This document shows positions 1 through 11,700 of a DNA stretch of 64,000 bases, one piece after another; within the stretch, counting starts at the first letter, position 1, and every line of letters begins with the position of its first letter. The notes beneath the pieces were generated by a model. That model had not been told where the DNA came from, did no database searches, and worked only from the letters and a program-made list of their open reading frames with translations. The stretch is from Closterium sp. Naga37s-1 (Eukaryota; Streptophyta; Zygnematophyceae; Desmidiales; Closteriaceae). The stretch spans positions 62,001-126,000 of the forward strand of contig CANJKZ010000117.1 in NCBI GenBank assembly GCA_947471745.1, in the 5' to 3' direction. The translations under genes and the position numbers were made by a program.

Positions 1-906
1 CTAGATGACATGCAACTTGTTGCAGACCTCGATTTCAACTCACAACACCTGAACCTGCAACACTCAAATCTGCAGAGCGACCAGCGTGACTCACACCCGC
101 AGGGCACACAGCGAGATCCGCATGACTCCACAGCCCCCCATGAGGGCTCGCTGCTAGCCCAGGAGATTCTGCTAGCGCAGGCGCAGCTAATCAGTCAAGC
201 GCGGAATAATCAGTCACAAAATGACGTTTTCGTGGTCGGTGGTGCGTCGCCGGGGCGAGACAGTGCGGTTTTTCCAAAGCGATCAGGAGATGTGTCGTCG
301 AGCCCTGTGATTGGCTCGCCGGCCCGCCACATCAGCAAGAGCCGGTCCGCGTCAGCAGCTGTGGTGCTGGTTGCTGACGAGGCCCCGAATAATATCTTTG
401 CCGGGGCAACACAGGGAATAGTTTCTGGCCAGGCCGCCGTCTTTCCGACAAGCAGAACCACCCCTGAATCCGCCCCGAGTGCAAATACAACCTCCCCTGG
501 TAACACCCCGCAGCAGGCCTCCTCCCAACACCTTGTTCTCTCACCGGACCAGCAGCTAGAGGTGGGCTTGGATCTATTTGCTGCTGTCTCGGCCGCTTCT
601 GCTTCCGCTTCTGACGCTGCTGCTGCAGCAGATGGTTTTGCTGAGTATGGCTTTGGAGCTAGATCTGCTGGGAAGCGAGATGCTGCTGCTGCAGCTGCGG
701 CAGCGGCGGCAGTTGAGACAGTTGACAATTCTGGTGCTGCACTGGGCAATGCAGGTGATGGGGGTTCCGCTGGTGCTGATGATGCTGGTTTCACCTGGGC
801 TACACTCCCTACAGGGTTAGATGAGGAGCATCATATGGTGATTTGCGAGGATAGCTCTGGAGCTATACAAGTAGCCATGCGCCCACGCTCCCCTAGCGGC
901 ATGTAA
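1..906 (+). CDS. WRKY-like cluster member 1, 3' end only
   Basis: The reading frame is already open at base 1 (codons CTA GAT GAC before the first visible ATG at 10) and runs to TAA at 904-906, so this is the last part of a gene that starts outside the window. The DNA-binding region is not visible. It is assigned to the WRKY-like family because its end (HHMVICEDSSGAIQVAMRP) matches a block in members 2-4 (QQQLVICEDACGAIQVAA), and because it has the same Ala-, Ser- and Gln-rich low-complexity character, including a run of about ten alanines near residue 230. It lacks the C-terminal 60-residue tail of members 2-4. A transcription-factor role is inferred only by family membership. It could instead be a decayed relative; the upstream sequence would decide. 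Confidence 0.55.
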   Translation, partial: LDDMQLVADLDFNSQHLNLQHSNLQSDQRDSHPQGTQRDPHDSTAPHEGSLLAQEILLAQAQLISQARNNQSQNDVFVVGGASPGRDSAVFPKRSGDVSSSPVIGSPARHISKSRSASAAVVLVADEAPNNIFAGATQGIVSGQAAVFPTSRTTPESAPSANTTSPGNTPQQASSQHLVLSPDQQLEVGLDLFAAVSAASASASDAAAAADGFAEYGFGARSAGKRDAAAAAAAAAAVETVDNSGAALGNAGDGGSAGADDAGFTWATLPTGLDEEHHMVICEDSSGAIQVAMRPRSPSGM

Positions 907-1084
907 CAGTTTAGCTGCATTTCTTTAGTGTGTAACGTCGGTGAAGCCTGCTCTATACTGGTACAAGATGAGGTGTCGGAAAGTCATATCAAAGCGTTAT
1001 CTTCATTGTATCGCCCATTGTTCTTGAGAACTAAACCAGAGGCTTCCACTCTGGACTTGCACATGATTGGGATTGGATATGCAC
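907..1084 (+). other. 3' flank of member 1, with Copia-1 target site
   Basis: Probably 3' UTR or downstream sequence of member 1. A 60-codon reading frame crosses it but has no recognisable similarity. Bases 1079-1084 (ATGCAC) are the left copy of the target-site duplication of Copia-1. Confidence 0.4.
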
Positions 1085-1213
1085 TGCCAAAGTATATGCC
1101 TGTGTCATAATAAAATGTAGGCTTTAGTGGGGTAGCTAATGTAGGGTATAGGTTTTGTTACTTGTACCCAACTTTCTCGATAGTGCAACCATCCTTTCTC
1201 TTTACTCTCGACA
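1085..1213 (+). repeat. Copia-1 5' LTR
   Basis: 129 bp, begins TGCCAAAG and ends CTCGACA. It is unusually short for a Copia LTR. It contains AATAAAA near 1110, a possible polyadenylation signal. Confidence 0.9.
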
Positions 1214-1259
1214 TGGTATTAAGAGCAACATAGGTCCTTAGGACCGTTTTAGAACTGTT

Positions 1260-2450
1260 TTTCAGGGCCCACCAACCGTTTTCCGCCGGTTACCGAGTTA
1301 CCCCGCCCATTGCCTACACTGCCCTGCGTCGCGCAGCCCTCGCGCTCGCCTCTGCTGGCCCTCGTACAGCCCGCTAGCAGCCCGCCTGCTGCCTCGTCAG
1401 CCCCGCGCGTAGCTCGCTAGCTGCCTTGTCAGGCCCGCGCGCCGCCCCGTAGCCCCCGCGCTGCCTTCTCCTGCCCCGCGAGCCGCTCCGCAGCCCTCGC
1501 GCTGCTTTCTACGGCCGCCAACGCGGCCCCGCCTGGCCTACGCGCTGCCCCCCGTCGCCCGTCGCGACGCCTGTGGGACCCGCGCGCTGCCCTGCACCAG
1601 CGACGCCGCCCCTGGACCCAGAGCAGCCGCCCCTGGCCCCTGCAGCAGCCGCCCCTGGTGCAGCCGCCCCTGGACCCAGAGCAGCCGCCCCTGGCCCCTG
1701 CAGCAGCCGCCCCTGGTGCAGCCGCCCCTGGACCCTCGAGCAGCCGCACCTGGACTCGCGACGCCGCCCCTGGACCCCGTGCAGCCGCCCCTGGATCCCG
1801 AGACGCGCCTGCACTCGGTGCAGCCGCCCCTACCTCACCTCGCGCCTGCCTTCGAGCAGCCGCCCCTGCAGCAGCCGCCCCTGGCCCCTGGAGCAGCCGC
1901 CCCTGGCCCCTGGGGCAGCCGCCACTGCAGCAGCCGCCCCTGGCCCCTGGGGCAGCCGCCCCTGGCCCCTGGAGCAGCCGCCCCTGCAGCAGCCGCCCCT
2001 GGCCCCTGGGGCAGCCGCCACTGCAGCAGCCGCCTCTGGCCCCTGGGGCAGCCGCCCTTGCAGCAGCCGCCCCTGGCCCCTGGAGCAGCCGCCCCTGCAG
2101 CAGCCGTCCTTGGCCCCTGCAGCAGCCTCCCCTGCAGCAGCCGCCCCTGGCCCCTGGGGCAGCTGCCACTGCAGCAGCCGCCCCTGTTCCTACTCTGCAG
2201 CCACTGTTGCCGACCCTCGCCCGGCGAGCGCCTACCCTTCCCACCACTGGTGAGCACCTGCCTTGTTCGCGCGCTGCCGCGCCATTTGCCTGCCTGCCTG
2301 CCTGCCTGCCACGCCTGCCTGCCTGCTTGCCTGCCGCGCCTGCCCTGCCTGCGCTGCCACTGCTGCTACTGCTGCTCCTTCTGTTACTACTGCTAGGCTC
2401 TTACTGCTGCTGCTACTGCTACTATTGCTACTGTTGCTACTGGCGGTGGC
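1260..2450 (+). repeat. Copia-1 GC-rich low-complexity leader / degenerate gag region
   Basis: Between the primer site and the first recognisable gag codons lies very C-rich DNA. From about 1600 to 2180 it is built of imperfect repeats of GCAGCCGCCCCTGGCCCCTG-like units. All three forward frames are open over long parts of it, giving Pro/Ala-rich translations. From 2285 to 2440 it passes into CTGC and CTGCTA microsatellite. I see no normal Copia gag core here. Confidence 0.7.
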
Positions 2451-2453
2451 CAG

Positions 2454-5400
2454 ATGCAGCTCCAGCGACGTCCGCGCGAGTCTCTCACGCCTCAGCAGCT
2501 TCGTGAGTGGTACGCTAGTTGGGGTTGTGGCGGTAGCCGTCGTGGCTGTCGCCCTGGAGCTGGTCGGTCGGGAGCGTCTGGCAGTGGCCAGCTGCAGCTG
2601 CAGCGGCGTCCGCGCGAGACACTTACGTCCCGGCAGCTTCACGAGTGGTACGCTCAGAGTCGAGGGTCTCGGAGTACCGTTCGCTGCCCGTACGTCTTTC
2701 GCACAGGTGATCGGGCTGGTCAGGCTTGCGGGACACTTGGTCACACCCAGTCCCGCTGCTTCGCCCGTCTGAGCGACGCCTGGCGTACCGAGTTTGGCGA
2801 CGAGGCTGAGCTCCCCACCTGGCTGGAGCTGCTTGGGCAGAGGGTAGATATCTTTCTCTTGACTATGATGCTATTCTCACTGCCATGTATGCATTGCCTA
2901 CTAGTGCTGACCGTGCCTGTTCCCTGTGCGTACCGCCTGACCCAGGTATAGAGCCTGCTGCCCTAGGTGCTGGTGAGGCTGCTGCTCTAGGTGCTAGTGC
3001 GTCTCCTGCGCTAGGTGCTGGTGAGGCTGCTGCTCCAGGTACTGGTGAGTCTGCTCTCTCTGGTACTGCGCCTGCTGAGGCCTTGTACACCTTCACACTT
3101 GACTCAGGTGCTTCCCGCTCCTTCTTTCGCGACAGCACCACCCTCACGCCGCTTCGTCGGCCGGTTGCAGTCTCCCTGGCAGACCCCTCTGGGGGTCCAG
3201 TCCTTGCGCACTCCTCCACGGTCCTGCCGTGTCCGGCGGTCCCGTCTGGCTCCCTGTCAGGTCTTCACCTCCCCTCGTTCTCTACGAACTTGGTGAGTGG
3301 AGCTGACCTACAGGATGTGTGGGTTGACCAGTTCACCCCTGGAGGTCAGCGTGTGACCCACTGTACGTGCTCCCGGACTGGTCGGCACCTGGCCTCATTC
3401 ACCCGAGAGCCTGGCTCGAGTCTGTACACACTGACCACTGTGTCCCCTCAGGTAGTTGCGTCTGCGTCTGCGTTTGCGTCAGATCAGCTAGCGGCCCCCT
3501 CCTCGTGTCGTGCTTTGTCGCACCAGACCCTCCTTTGGCACCACCGCCTTGGTCACCCCTCGGTGCAGCGCCTTCGTAGCATGCACCGCCGTTTCCTTGT
3601 CTCTGGACTTCCAGAGACTCTGCCCCCTCTACCACCCTCGCCTGCTCCTCCCTGTCTTCCCTGTGTCGAGGGACGGCAGCGCGCCGCTCCTCACTCCTCC
3701 TCGTTCCCTCCCACAGAGGCTCCCTTGCAGACTCTCCACCTGGACGTGTGGGGCCCAGCCCGCGTCCGTGGACAGGGCCACGAGCGGTACTTCCTGCTGG
3801 TCGTCGACGACTACACGCGTTACACCACGGTCTTCCCCTTGCAGCGCAAGGGGGATGTCCCTGATGTTTTGATCCCCTGGATCCGCGCTTCTCGTCTCCA
3901 GCTCCGCGAGCGGTTCCAGTCGGACTTTCCTGTCCTGCGTCTGCACTCTGACAGAGGTGGTGAGTTCTCCTCAGACCTCTTGGCAGCCTTCTGTGCGGAG
4001 CACGGCATCCGCCAGACGTTCACGCTTCTGGCCTCTCCGCAGCAGAATGGGATTGCTGAGCGCCGCATTGGCTTAGTCATGGAGGTCGCTCGTACCTCCA
4101 TGATCCATGCGGCTGCCCCCCATTTTCTGTGGCCGTTTGCGGTCCGGTACGCCGCGCATCAGCTCAACCTCTGGCCCCGTGTCTCCTTGCCGGAGACCTC
4201 GCCCACACTGCTGTGGACGGGGAAGGTTGGCGATGCGTCGCGTTTCCGGGTCTGGGGTGCTCGTGCCTTTGTCCGCGATACCACCGCGGACAAGCTGTTC
4301 CCTGTGTCTTCCTTGGCTTTGTCCCTGACGCGCCTGATTGGCAGTTTTACCACCCCACCTCGTGTCGTGTCTTCCCCAATCAGGACGTCACGTTCGACGA
4401 GTCGGTTCCCTTTTACCGTCTCTTCCCCTACCGCACTGCCCCTCCCCCCCCCCCCCCGCCGCTCTTCCTCGCTCCAGGTGCTCCCCAGGTAGACCCCCTC
4501 CCCGCTCCCGGTCCTGCTCCTTCAGGTGTGTCTCAGGTAGACCCTCCTCCCTTGACTGCGCCGGTTGAGGTCACTGGTGACTCGGGTCCTGCTGAGGTTG
4601 GTCCTGCTCGGGGTGCTGCTTCTGGGGGTGCTGAGCCTGGGGGTGCGGAGCCTGGGGGTGCTCAGCCTGGGGGTGCTGAGCCTAGGGGTGCGGAGCCTGG
4701 AGGTGCGAAGCCTGAGGGTGCGGAGACTGGAGGTGCTGGAGCTGGAGGTTCTGGAGCTGCTGGAGGTGCTGGCATTGGTGGCGTTGGAGCTGGAGGTTCT
4801 GGAGCTGCTGAGGGTGCTGGCACTGGAGGTTCTGGAGCTGCTGGAGGTGCTGGCGCTGGTGGCGCTGGAGCTGGAGGTTCTGGAGCTGCTAAGGGTGCTG
4901 GCACTGGAGGTTCTGGAGATGCTGCGGGTGCTGGCGCTGAGGGTTCGGAGTCTGCTGTTACGCGGTCTCCTTGGAGTAGCCGCCTTCGTCCGCGTGTGCC
5001 TCTCACCTCACAGCAGCTGCACGACTGGTACGGTCGCCGTCAGGGTCGCGCTTCTGGAGCTCGGGGCTCTGCCGCTGGAGGTACTTCTACTGACGTCACT
5101 GGAGCTGGGAGTGGTGCTGGTCCCGGAGGTGCTCGTACTGGAGGTACTGGAGCTGTTGGGGCTGGAGGTGCTGAGCCTGAGGGTGCTACTGCTGGAGACC
5201 CTGGGTCTGGGGGTGCTGCTGCTGGAGACACGGAGGCTGGAGACCCTAGGACTGGAGGTGCCAGTTCTGGGGGTGCTGCTGTTGGTGGAGCTGGTCCTGG
5301 AGGAGCTGCCGCTGAGGGGTCTGGAGCTGCTGGAGGTGCTGGAGCTACTGGAGGTACTGGAGCTGCTGGTGCAGGTGTCACTGCACAGCCGCGCCTGTTC

Positions 5401-7605
5401 TTCGCTCAATCGTCTCCGTCGTCTCAGCCACCGCCTGACTCTGTGCTTCGCCAGGTTCTTAGTCTCCCTTCGTCTACTGGTCTTCCGTTACAGCCTGGCT
5501 CACCGCTGCCTGCTCCTTCTCCTTACACTGAGCAGACAGGGGGTCTTACTGAGCGTCGTGAGCCTGCGTCGCGTCCTGTCTCGCCTGTCCGTTCTGGTTG
5601 GTCCGGTCGTCGTGTTCCTCGTCCGCGTCAGCCCGACCTCGTAGTCCGTCGTCCTTCCTCTCCTTCGCAGCGTGTTCCTCTGCCGTCTCCTCCTGCGTCT
5701 TCTCTGCCTGTCGTTGCGGACCCTGAGTCTGACCGGTTTCGTACTGAGCGTCTGCTAGCCACTGTCGTCACTGACCCGTCGTTTGAGTCTGTTGCTGCGT
5801 CTGCCTTAGTCGCTGAGCTTGTTGACTTTGCTGCTGCCTGTCGTCTAGACTACGCCGCTAGTCTTGTTGCTGAGTCTGAGTCTGTCTGTCCTCCGTCCGT
5901 TGGGGGTGAGTGTGCTCTTGGCACGGACGTCCTTGAGGACAGGCAGGAGGACCTTGAGTGTCTTGCAACCGCTGCGCCTCATCTCGTGTCCATGCTGCTT
6001 GCCCCTGAGGGAGACCCGGATGCTCCAGACATCCCGACCCTGCGCTCTTACGCTGAGGCGATCGCGGGTGAGTACTCCTCTTAGTGGCAGACAGCCATGT
6101 ACGCAGAGATGGCATCCTGGAAGTCCACAAGCACTTACGTCGACGAGGTTCCCCCACCTGGGGCGAACATCGTCAGTGGCATGTGGATTTTCAGGGTGAA
6201 GCGGCCGCCGGGTTCTCCGTCTGCCTTCAAGGCGCGTTACGTTGCACGAGGTTTCAGTCAGCGAGAGGGAGTAGACTTCTTCCAGAACTTCTCCCCCACC
6301 CCGAAGATGACCACTCTTCGGGTGCTGCTGCACGTTGCCGCTCAGCGTGACTACGAGCTTCACTCTCTTGACTTCAGCACAGCCTTCTTACAGGGCAGCC
6401 TGCACGAGGAGATCTGGCTGCGCCGCCCACCTGGCTTCACTGGGTCGTTCCCTCCTGGTACTCAGTGGAGCCTCAGGCGGCCGGTCTACGGTCTCCGCCA
6501 GGCGCCACGTGAGTGGCACGACACACTAAGGACGACACTTGCGGCTCTTGGGTTTGCTCCGTCGACTGCTGACCCGTCGCTGTTTCTGCGCACCGACACT
6601 TCGCTGCCGCCGTTCTACATCCTCGTGTACGTCGACGACTTGGTCTTTGCCACTGCTGACACTGAGGCTCTCGCCCTGGTGAAGTCGGAGCTGCAGAAGA
6701 GACACACGTGCACAGACCTGGGTGAGCTGACAAGCTATCTTGGCTTGCGGATCACCCGGGACAGAGCACGCCGCACCATCACACTGACTCAGTCACACAT
6801 GGTGCAGCAGGTCCTTCAGCGCTTCGGCTTCACCTGGTCCTCGGCACAGGCCACTCCTCTGGCTACAGGTCACTCGCTCTCAGCTCCACCTTCCGTCGAG
6901 TCCGTAGAGCCGAGTGGTCCTTACCCAGAGCTAGTGGGCTGCCTCATGTACCTGATGACCTGCACTCGTCCTGACCTTGCGTACCCTCTTGGCCTTCTGG
7001 CTCGCTACGTGGCTCCTGGTCGGCACCGAAAGGTGCACATGGATGCTGCTAAGAGGGTATTACGCTACTTGTGCAGTACATCGGGCATGGGGCTCGTGCT
7101 TGGAGGACGGAGCGACGTTGTCCTCACTGGGCACTCAGACGCTTCTTGGGTTGATGACCAGGCTACGCAGCGGTCATCACAGGGTTACACCTTCAGCCTT
7201 GGCTCTGGTTCGGTTTCTTGGCGTTCTACACGCTCGTCTTCAGTTCTCAGCTCCAGTTGTGAGGCTGAGATCTACGCCACAGCCATGGCTGCACAGGAGT
7301 TACGCTGGCTCACCTACCTGCTGACCGACTTGGGAGAGCGGCCTCGTTCTCCTCCAGTGCTGTACGTCGACAACAAGGCCGCCATTGCCTTGTGTCAGGA
7401 GCACAGACTGGAGCACAGAACGAAGCACATCGCTCTGCGTTACTTCCTGGCTCGAGAGTTGCAGCAGCGTGGTCAACTTCGTCTTGCTCACGTGGCCACT
7501 CGGGCCAACACTGCTGATATATTCACCAAGGCGCTTCCGTCTGGTGATCATCAACGTTTTTGCACTCTGTTAGGCCTTGTGCCCACGTTTCCTCACTTGC
7601 TGTAG
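2454..7605 (+). pseudogene. Copia-1 gag-pol remnant
   Basis: Domains in order: gag tail with a Cys/His knuckle-like segment (about 2670-2770); protease (TLDSGASRSF, about 3095); integrase zinc region (HHRLGHPS, about 3540); integrase core with Asp in LDVWGP, Asp in HSDRGGEF and Glu in NGIAERRIG; a long Gly/Ala/Glu-rich linker (about 4590-5380); reverse transcriptase with YVDDLVF (about 6630); RNase H with EAEIYA and the RTKHIALRYF block; stop at 7603-7605. Lesions: a one-base loss near 2855 (gag frame to protease frame), a frameshift near 4296 within integrase, and an in-frame TAG at 6082-6084 just before reverse transcriptase. The frame is otherwise intact from 4129 to 7605. Catalytic residues of integrase and reverse transcriptase are still present. 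Confidence 0.92.
4590..5385 (+). repeat. GGTGCT/GGAGCT-rich repeat encoding the Copia-1 linker
   Basis: Degenerate short repeats (GGGGGTGCTGAGCCTGG, then GGAGGTTCTGGAGCTGCT) encode Gly-Ala-Glu-Pro and Gly-Ala-Gly-Ser runs between integrase and reverse transcriptase. Confidence 0.8.
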
Positions 7606-7831
7606 ACTTTGCTTGTACTGTGATATATATATACACCTGCATGCTTGCTCTGCTAGGTAGAGATCACTGTGCTGTTGTTGTTGCATATATACCTCTGCAT
7701 GTGAACTGGCCTTGTGGCCCTTTGCTTGTGCTCAGTATGTGTGGTGACGTTGTGATCCACCCTGAGCTTGCTTTGCTTCTCTTGACTGGTCTTGTGACCC
7801 CTTGCTCTCCCCCACTTTGCCTATGGGGGTG

Positions 7832-7960
7832 TGTCAAATTATATGCCTGTGTCATAATAAAATGTAGACTTTAGTGGGGTAGCTAATGTAGGGTATAGGT
7901 TTTGTTACTTGTACCCAACTTTCTCGATAGTGCAACCATCCTTTCTCTTTACTCTCGACA
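7832..7960 (+). repeat. Copia-1 3' LTR
   Basis: 129 bp, three mismatches to the 5' LTR. Preceded by a G-rich polypurine tract and followed directly by the ATGCAC target duplication. Confidence 0.9.
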
Positions 7961-7966
7961 ATGCAC

Positions 7967-8183
7967 AACCGTATGGTGAGCAGAACGGCCGCCTATAGGC
8001 CCGGACTATACTGTATAGGGACGCATCACCTCTAGCCATTTTGCACGATTGATCGTTCAAAATCGAGCCTCCACCGCACTAAATTCATGCTTCTTGCATC
8101 AAAAGCTTTCATAAACGTTTCTAACCCCTCCAAAAAATGGTATTGCACACGACCTATCTTGCCAAGCTGAATGAAGTTCCGAG
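7967..8183 (+). other. Host sequence between Copia-1 and Copia-2
   Basis: About 217 bp of non-element DNA. The bases CCGAG at 8179-8183 are the left target duplication of Copia-2. No gene seen. Confidence 0.6.
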
Positions 8184-8624
8184 TGTTACGAATAGTAATT
8201 GTTGAAATATTAATGTGCACTCCTCACCGCAGCAAACGAAGCACGCACTACCGAGAGTGAAGGCGAAAAGGCACAAGTGACGCGAAGAGTCACACGGTTA
8301 CGAAAGCATCTGGACCGTCGGGCAGACAGCATCAGGCAGCAGCAGTGGCGAGGACTCTGCCCGGACAGTTTCATAACTGTCTGGAGTCGCACGGTTGGAT
8401 TTCGATGTAATAAGGGAATGTACCCCTTAGAGTACATGGCTAGCTAGGTCGATTCGTATTCCTTCCTGTACTCTTATTTATACCCTTGTACTTGCATGTT
8501 TTAATTCATCTGAAGCATTTACATTCACTCTGCTATTGAGATCAAGGGCCCACCACCAATAGACTAGGAGTGTGCGAACTTTTCCTGAGGTGATCCTGAG
8601 GTCGATCAACTTCTGATCGCAACA
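8184..8624 (+). repeat. Copia-2 5' LTR
   Basis: 441 bp, begins TGTTACGAATAG and ends CTGATCGCAACA. The primer site follows at once. Confidence 0.93.
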
Positions 8625-8717
8625 TGGTATGAGAGCGACTCAGGAATCCTTCGCACCGCCACTACCGAAATCTTCGGCAAACGAAAAGTGGCGTCCGGCA
8701 CACGCTCACGTGTGAGA

Positions 8718-11700
8718 ATGGCCGGAGGATCCGGAGGTCAGAAAAATCTGACGGCTGAAGCGCAGACCAATCCGGCTGCGACAAGCGAGGAGACGACGAC
8801 AATCCCTTCCGTCGTCCTCGCACAACTGCTTCAGCGACTCACGAGCCTGGAACAAGGGCTCCAAACATTGCGGAATGGCGATGCGCGAACAACCTCCCAA
8901 CCCACTCAACCGGCCTCGAATGGCCAGAACTCCGCCCCGCACACCTTCTCCCTCGACACAAATGGCTCAACACCCAAGACTCCCTGTCCCAGCAATGAAG
9001 CAATTCTCTCTGCGCAATCAAGGTTCTTGAGCATATAAAAAATAAAGACAAGTGTGTGTTTTGACGGCAGAGACTTCTATACTTGGAGCTTCGAGCTGGA
9101 GGTGCTGCTACAAAACGCACAGATTTATCACTATTTCGACGGGAGCTACTCGGGACCTACGGAAGAAACTGACGACGCCAAAACCAAGTACTACAACGAG
9201 TCCCTGATGGCGTACGGAGTTCTTCTGCGAAATATGTCGCCGACGGAGCAATTAAGCATTCGCTCATACAAAACCTCGCCTGCTCCAGCCCTCAACGACT
9301 GGCGCCACCTGAATGGTGTGTATCAACCAAAGGACTCGGTGTCGTCAAGCCGCCTACTCCAGCAGCTACTGGAGACGAAGATGGCACCAGGAGAGAAGGC
9401 CAATAGTTACCTGAATCGCTGTTGAGCTTACGCGATCAAATCGCGAAGTTGGGAAGCACGATCTCTGAGGAGATCTTCGTCAACATTGTGCTTCAAGGGC
9501 TCAGCCCAGAGTGGCGGCCCTGCAAGGCGCTTCTCCGACAGCAGGGGGTCATCTCGGAGGCCGCCCTTTGCGCCGCCCTCCTCGTCGAACAACGGGATAT
9601 GGATCAGCAGCGACCAGCGCCGCGACGAGAGAGAGAACGCCTCACCTTCTACGCCGACAACACGGAAGAGCGACGGCCACGGCGCCTCTACTGCAAATTT
9701 TGCAGAAACTTCGGGCACCTGGCAGATCGATGCAAGCATCCATCTCGCCCTCGTCAGACCAATCCGAGCAACTGGTCCGGCCGACAAGACGCGAAGAACG
9801 ACACGCGTCCCGCCCAGGGGTATCAACCCCCATCGCGCAACCTAAACCAGGCAGTTCAGCAGCAGCAGCCATCACAGGCTGCCCCCGTCCGCAATGTCAT
9901 GGGGAACATGACCATGACGAGTGGATCTCGTCGCCCGCGCGCGCGCTCACCATCACCTGAGCCAGCGCCTGACCCAATCGGAGAGTCCTCGAACAACAAT
10001 CCGTTCAGCACGCGTCACGACTTCAGCGACGATGACAAACAGGACTGGAATCTCCCAGTCCCGCTGCTTGAGAGCCCCCCGCACGTACCAGACACGCGGC
10101 CGGCACCGATCGATTGGATCGCGCGCGAACAATTTCTCAAAGTTGACACACCGCACATCGTTACTCCGCGACTGGCGCTGCTCGCGCGTAACGACAACAG
10201 GCGCTACAACACGTGGTACCTGGATAGCTACTGCGGGCAGCACATGGTGGGCTCCGAGCGTTACATATCCAACGCCGTCGCCACCCCCGCCGTCACCTTC
10301 GTCACCATGGCGAACAACACGCGGCTGCGCGCAAACGCGCAAGGCATCGTCGTGCTCAAGGCACATGGGAGCAGAACGCACGTCACCTTGAATGACGTGC
10401 TGATTGTGCAAAACCTGCGCTTCAACCTTCTCTCGGCGGCGCAACTCATGGATTGCGGAGTTGTCCTCAGCACCGACCCCGAGACGCGCGACATCCTGCT
10501 CCACTTCACGATGCCAAACAAAATGCGTAAGCAGATCGGACGAGCACACGCCGAGAACGGGGTGTACGTTCTCGACTTCGATATTCCCGACTGCAGCGGT
10601 GATTCGCAGGAACTCATCGACCTTGTTCCTCTGCGTTTCGAACACATGCACCACCGTGACTGGAAGCATCCTGATGGGCGCCCATGGGTGCCGCATCACC
10701 CACACCCGCGCGAAACGGCGCTGCATGACCCCGACCCCGACGGCATATGCAGAGACTGCCACACGCCCACAGCCTCGACGAGCGCGATCGCCGGCCGTGG
10801 CCTTGCCGCCATCGCCGAAGAAGAGCGGGAAGCGCCGCCTGAAGAAGGGCTGTCTCACCTGGAACTCGAGACAGCCACGCGCATCGTCTTCGGAACGGAG
10901 AAAGCTCCCCTCCCAGGACCTGCATCACAACACCTTCGCGGAATGCTGCGCGGCGTTGGCGTTGGCACCTTCAATGCGGAAGGAAACGCGCGACCATACA
11001 CGCAGGAGAAATTCCTGGAGATCTATTCTCATCAGCGCGACCCTACGAAGAGACTCACCGTCGCACAAGAAGAAGAACTGGCGCGACGCGAAGCAGAAGA
11101 ACTTCGCCTACGGAGTCTTGCGGAGTCGCGCGGAACATTCGCCTGGAGCGGATGGGGCGACGAAGAGAGCGCCTCCAATGAAGGGGGGTGGGGAAACGCT
11201 GGCGGATGGGGCACGAGCGACACCGGTGATGACACTGGCGGATGGGGAGCCGCAACTGGCGGCTGGGGAGCAGACACCGACGGCAACACCGGCGGATGGG
11301 GCGCCGCATCTGGCGGCGAGACGAGCGGTTGGGGAGCCTTCCGCGAGGACCAAAGGGGGGAAGAAGAAGCAATTGAGGAGGCCATTGAGGCCGAACCTCC
11401 TATGGTCCCTCTTGGTCGTCCCCCGCGTCGCCCTGCACCTGCACTTCCCCCACCTGATATCCCGCCAGGAAGTGACCCTTGGGACACCATCGACTGGGGG
11501 AACGAGCCGTCAACTCCGCGACGCACCGTCTACGGGCCTGCCCCCGAACCGCGCGAACCAACATTCTTCCCGGGAACCATCCCCGGAACCAATATCCCCC
11601 TCTCCGTTATTCTTGACAGGGAATTCCTCGCGCTAATGTTAACAACGGCGAACGGAGAAGACGAAGCAGAAGAAGCAGCGGCGACACCTGCTCAAGCACC

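Larger units (their letters stand above)
1085..7960 (+). mobile_element. Copia-1, Ty1/Copia LTR retrotransposon (degenerate)
   Basis: A complete element by structure: two 129-bp direct repeats (1085-1213 and 7832-7960, three mismatches) starting TG and ending CA, flanked by ATGCAC at 1079-1084 and 7961-7966. A primer site resembling initiator-Met tRNA (TGGTATTAAGAGC) starts at 1214. A G-rich tract (CTATGGGGGTG) ends at 7831. The gag-pol order is protease, integrase, reverse transcriptase, RNase H, as in Copia. Two frameshifts and one nonsense codon make it non-autonomous now. It inserted just downstream of cluster member 1. Confidence 0.93.

Noticed and set aside
1429..2253. Long open frames on both strands in the C-rich repeat
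   Set aside because: Several overlapping frames are open at once because of repeat composition; no domain in the minus-strand ones.
7961..8183. Translation PYGEQNGRL and following residues resemble a Copia integrase fragment when the Copia-1 insertion is removed
   Set aside because: Only about eight residues fit, followed by stops; too short to claim an older element.
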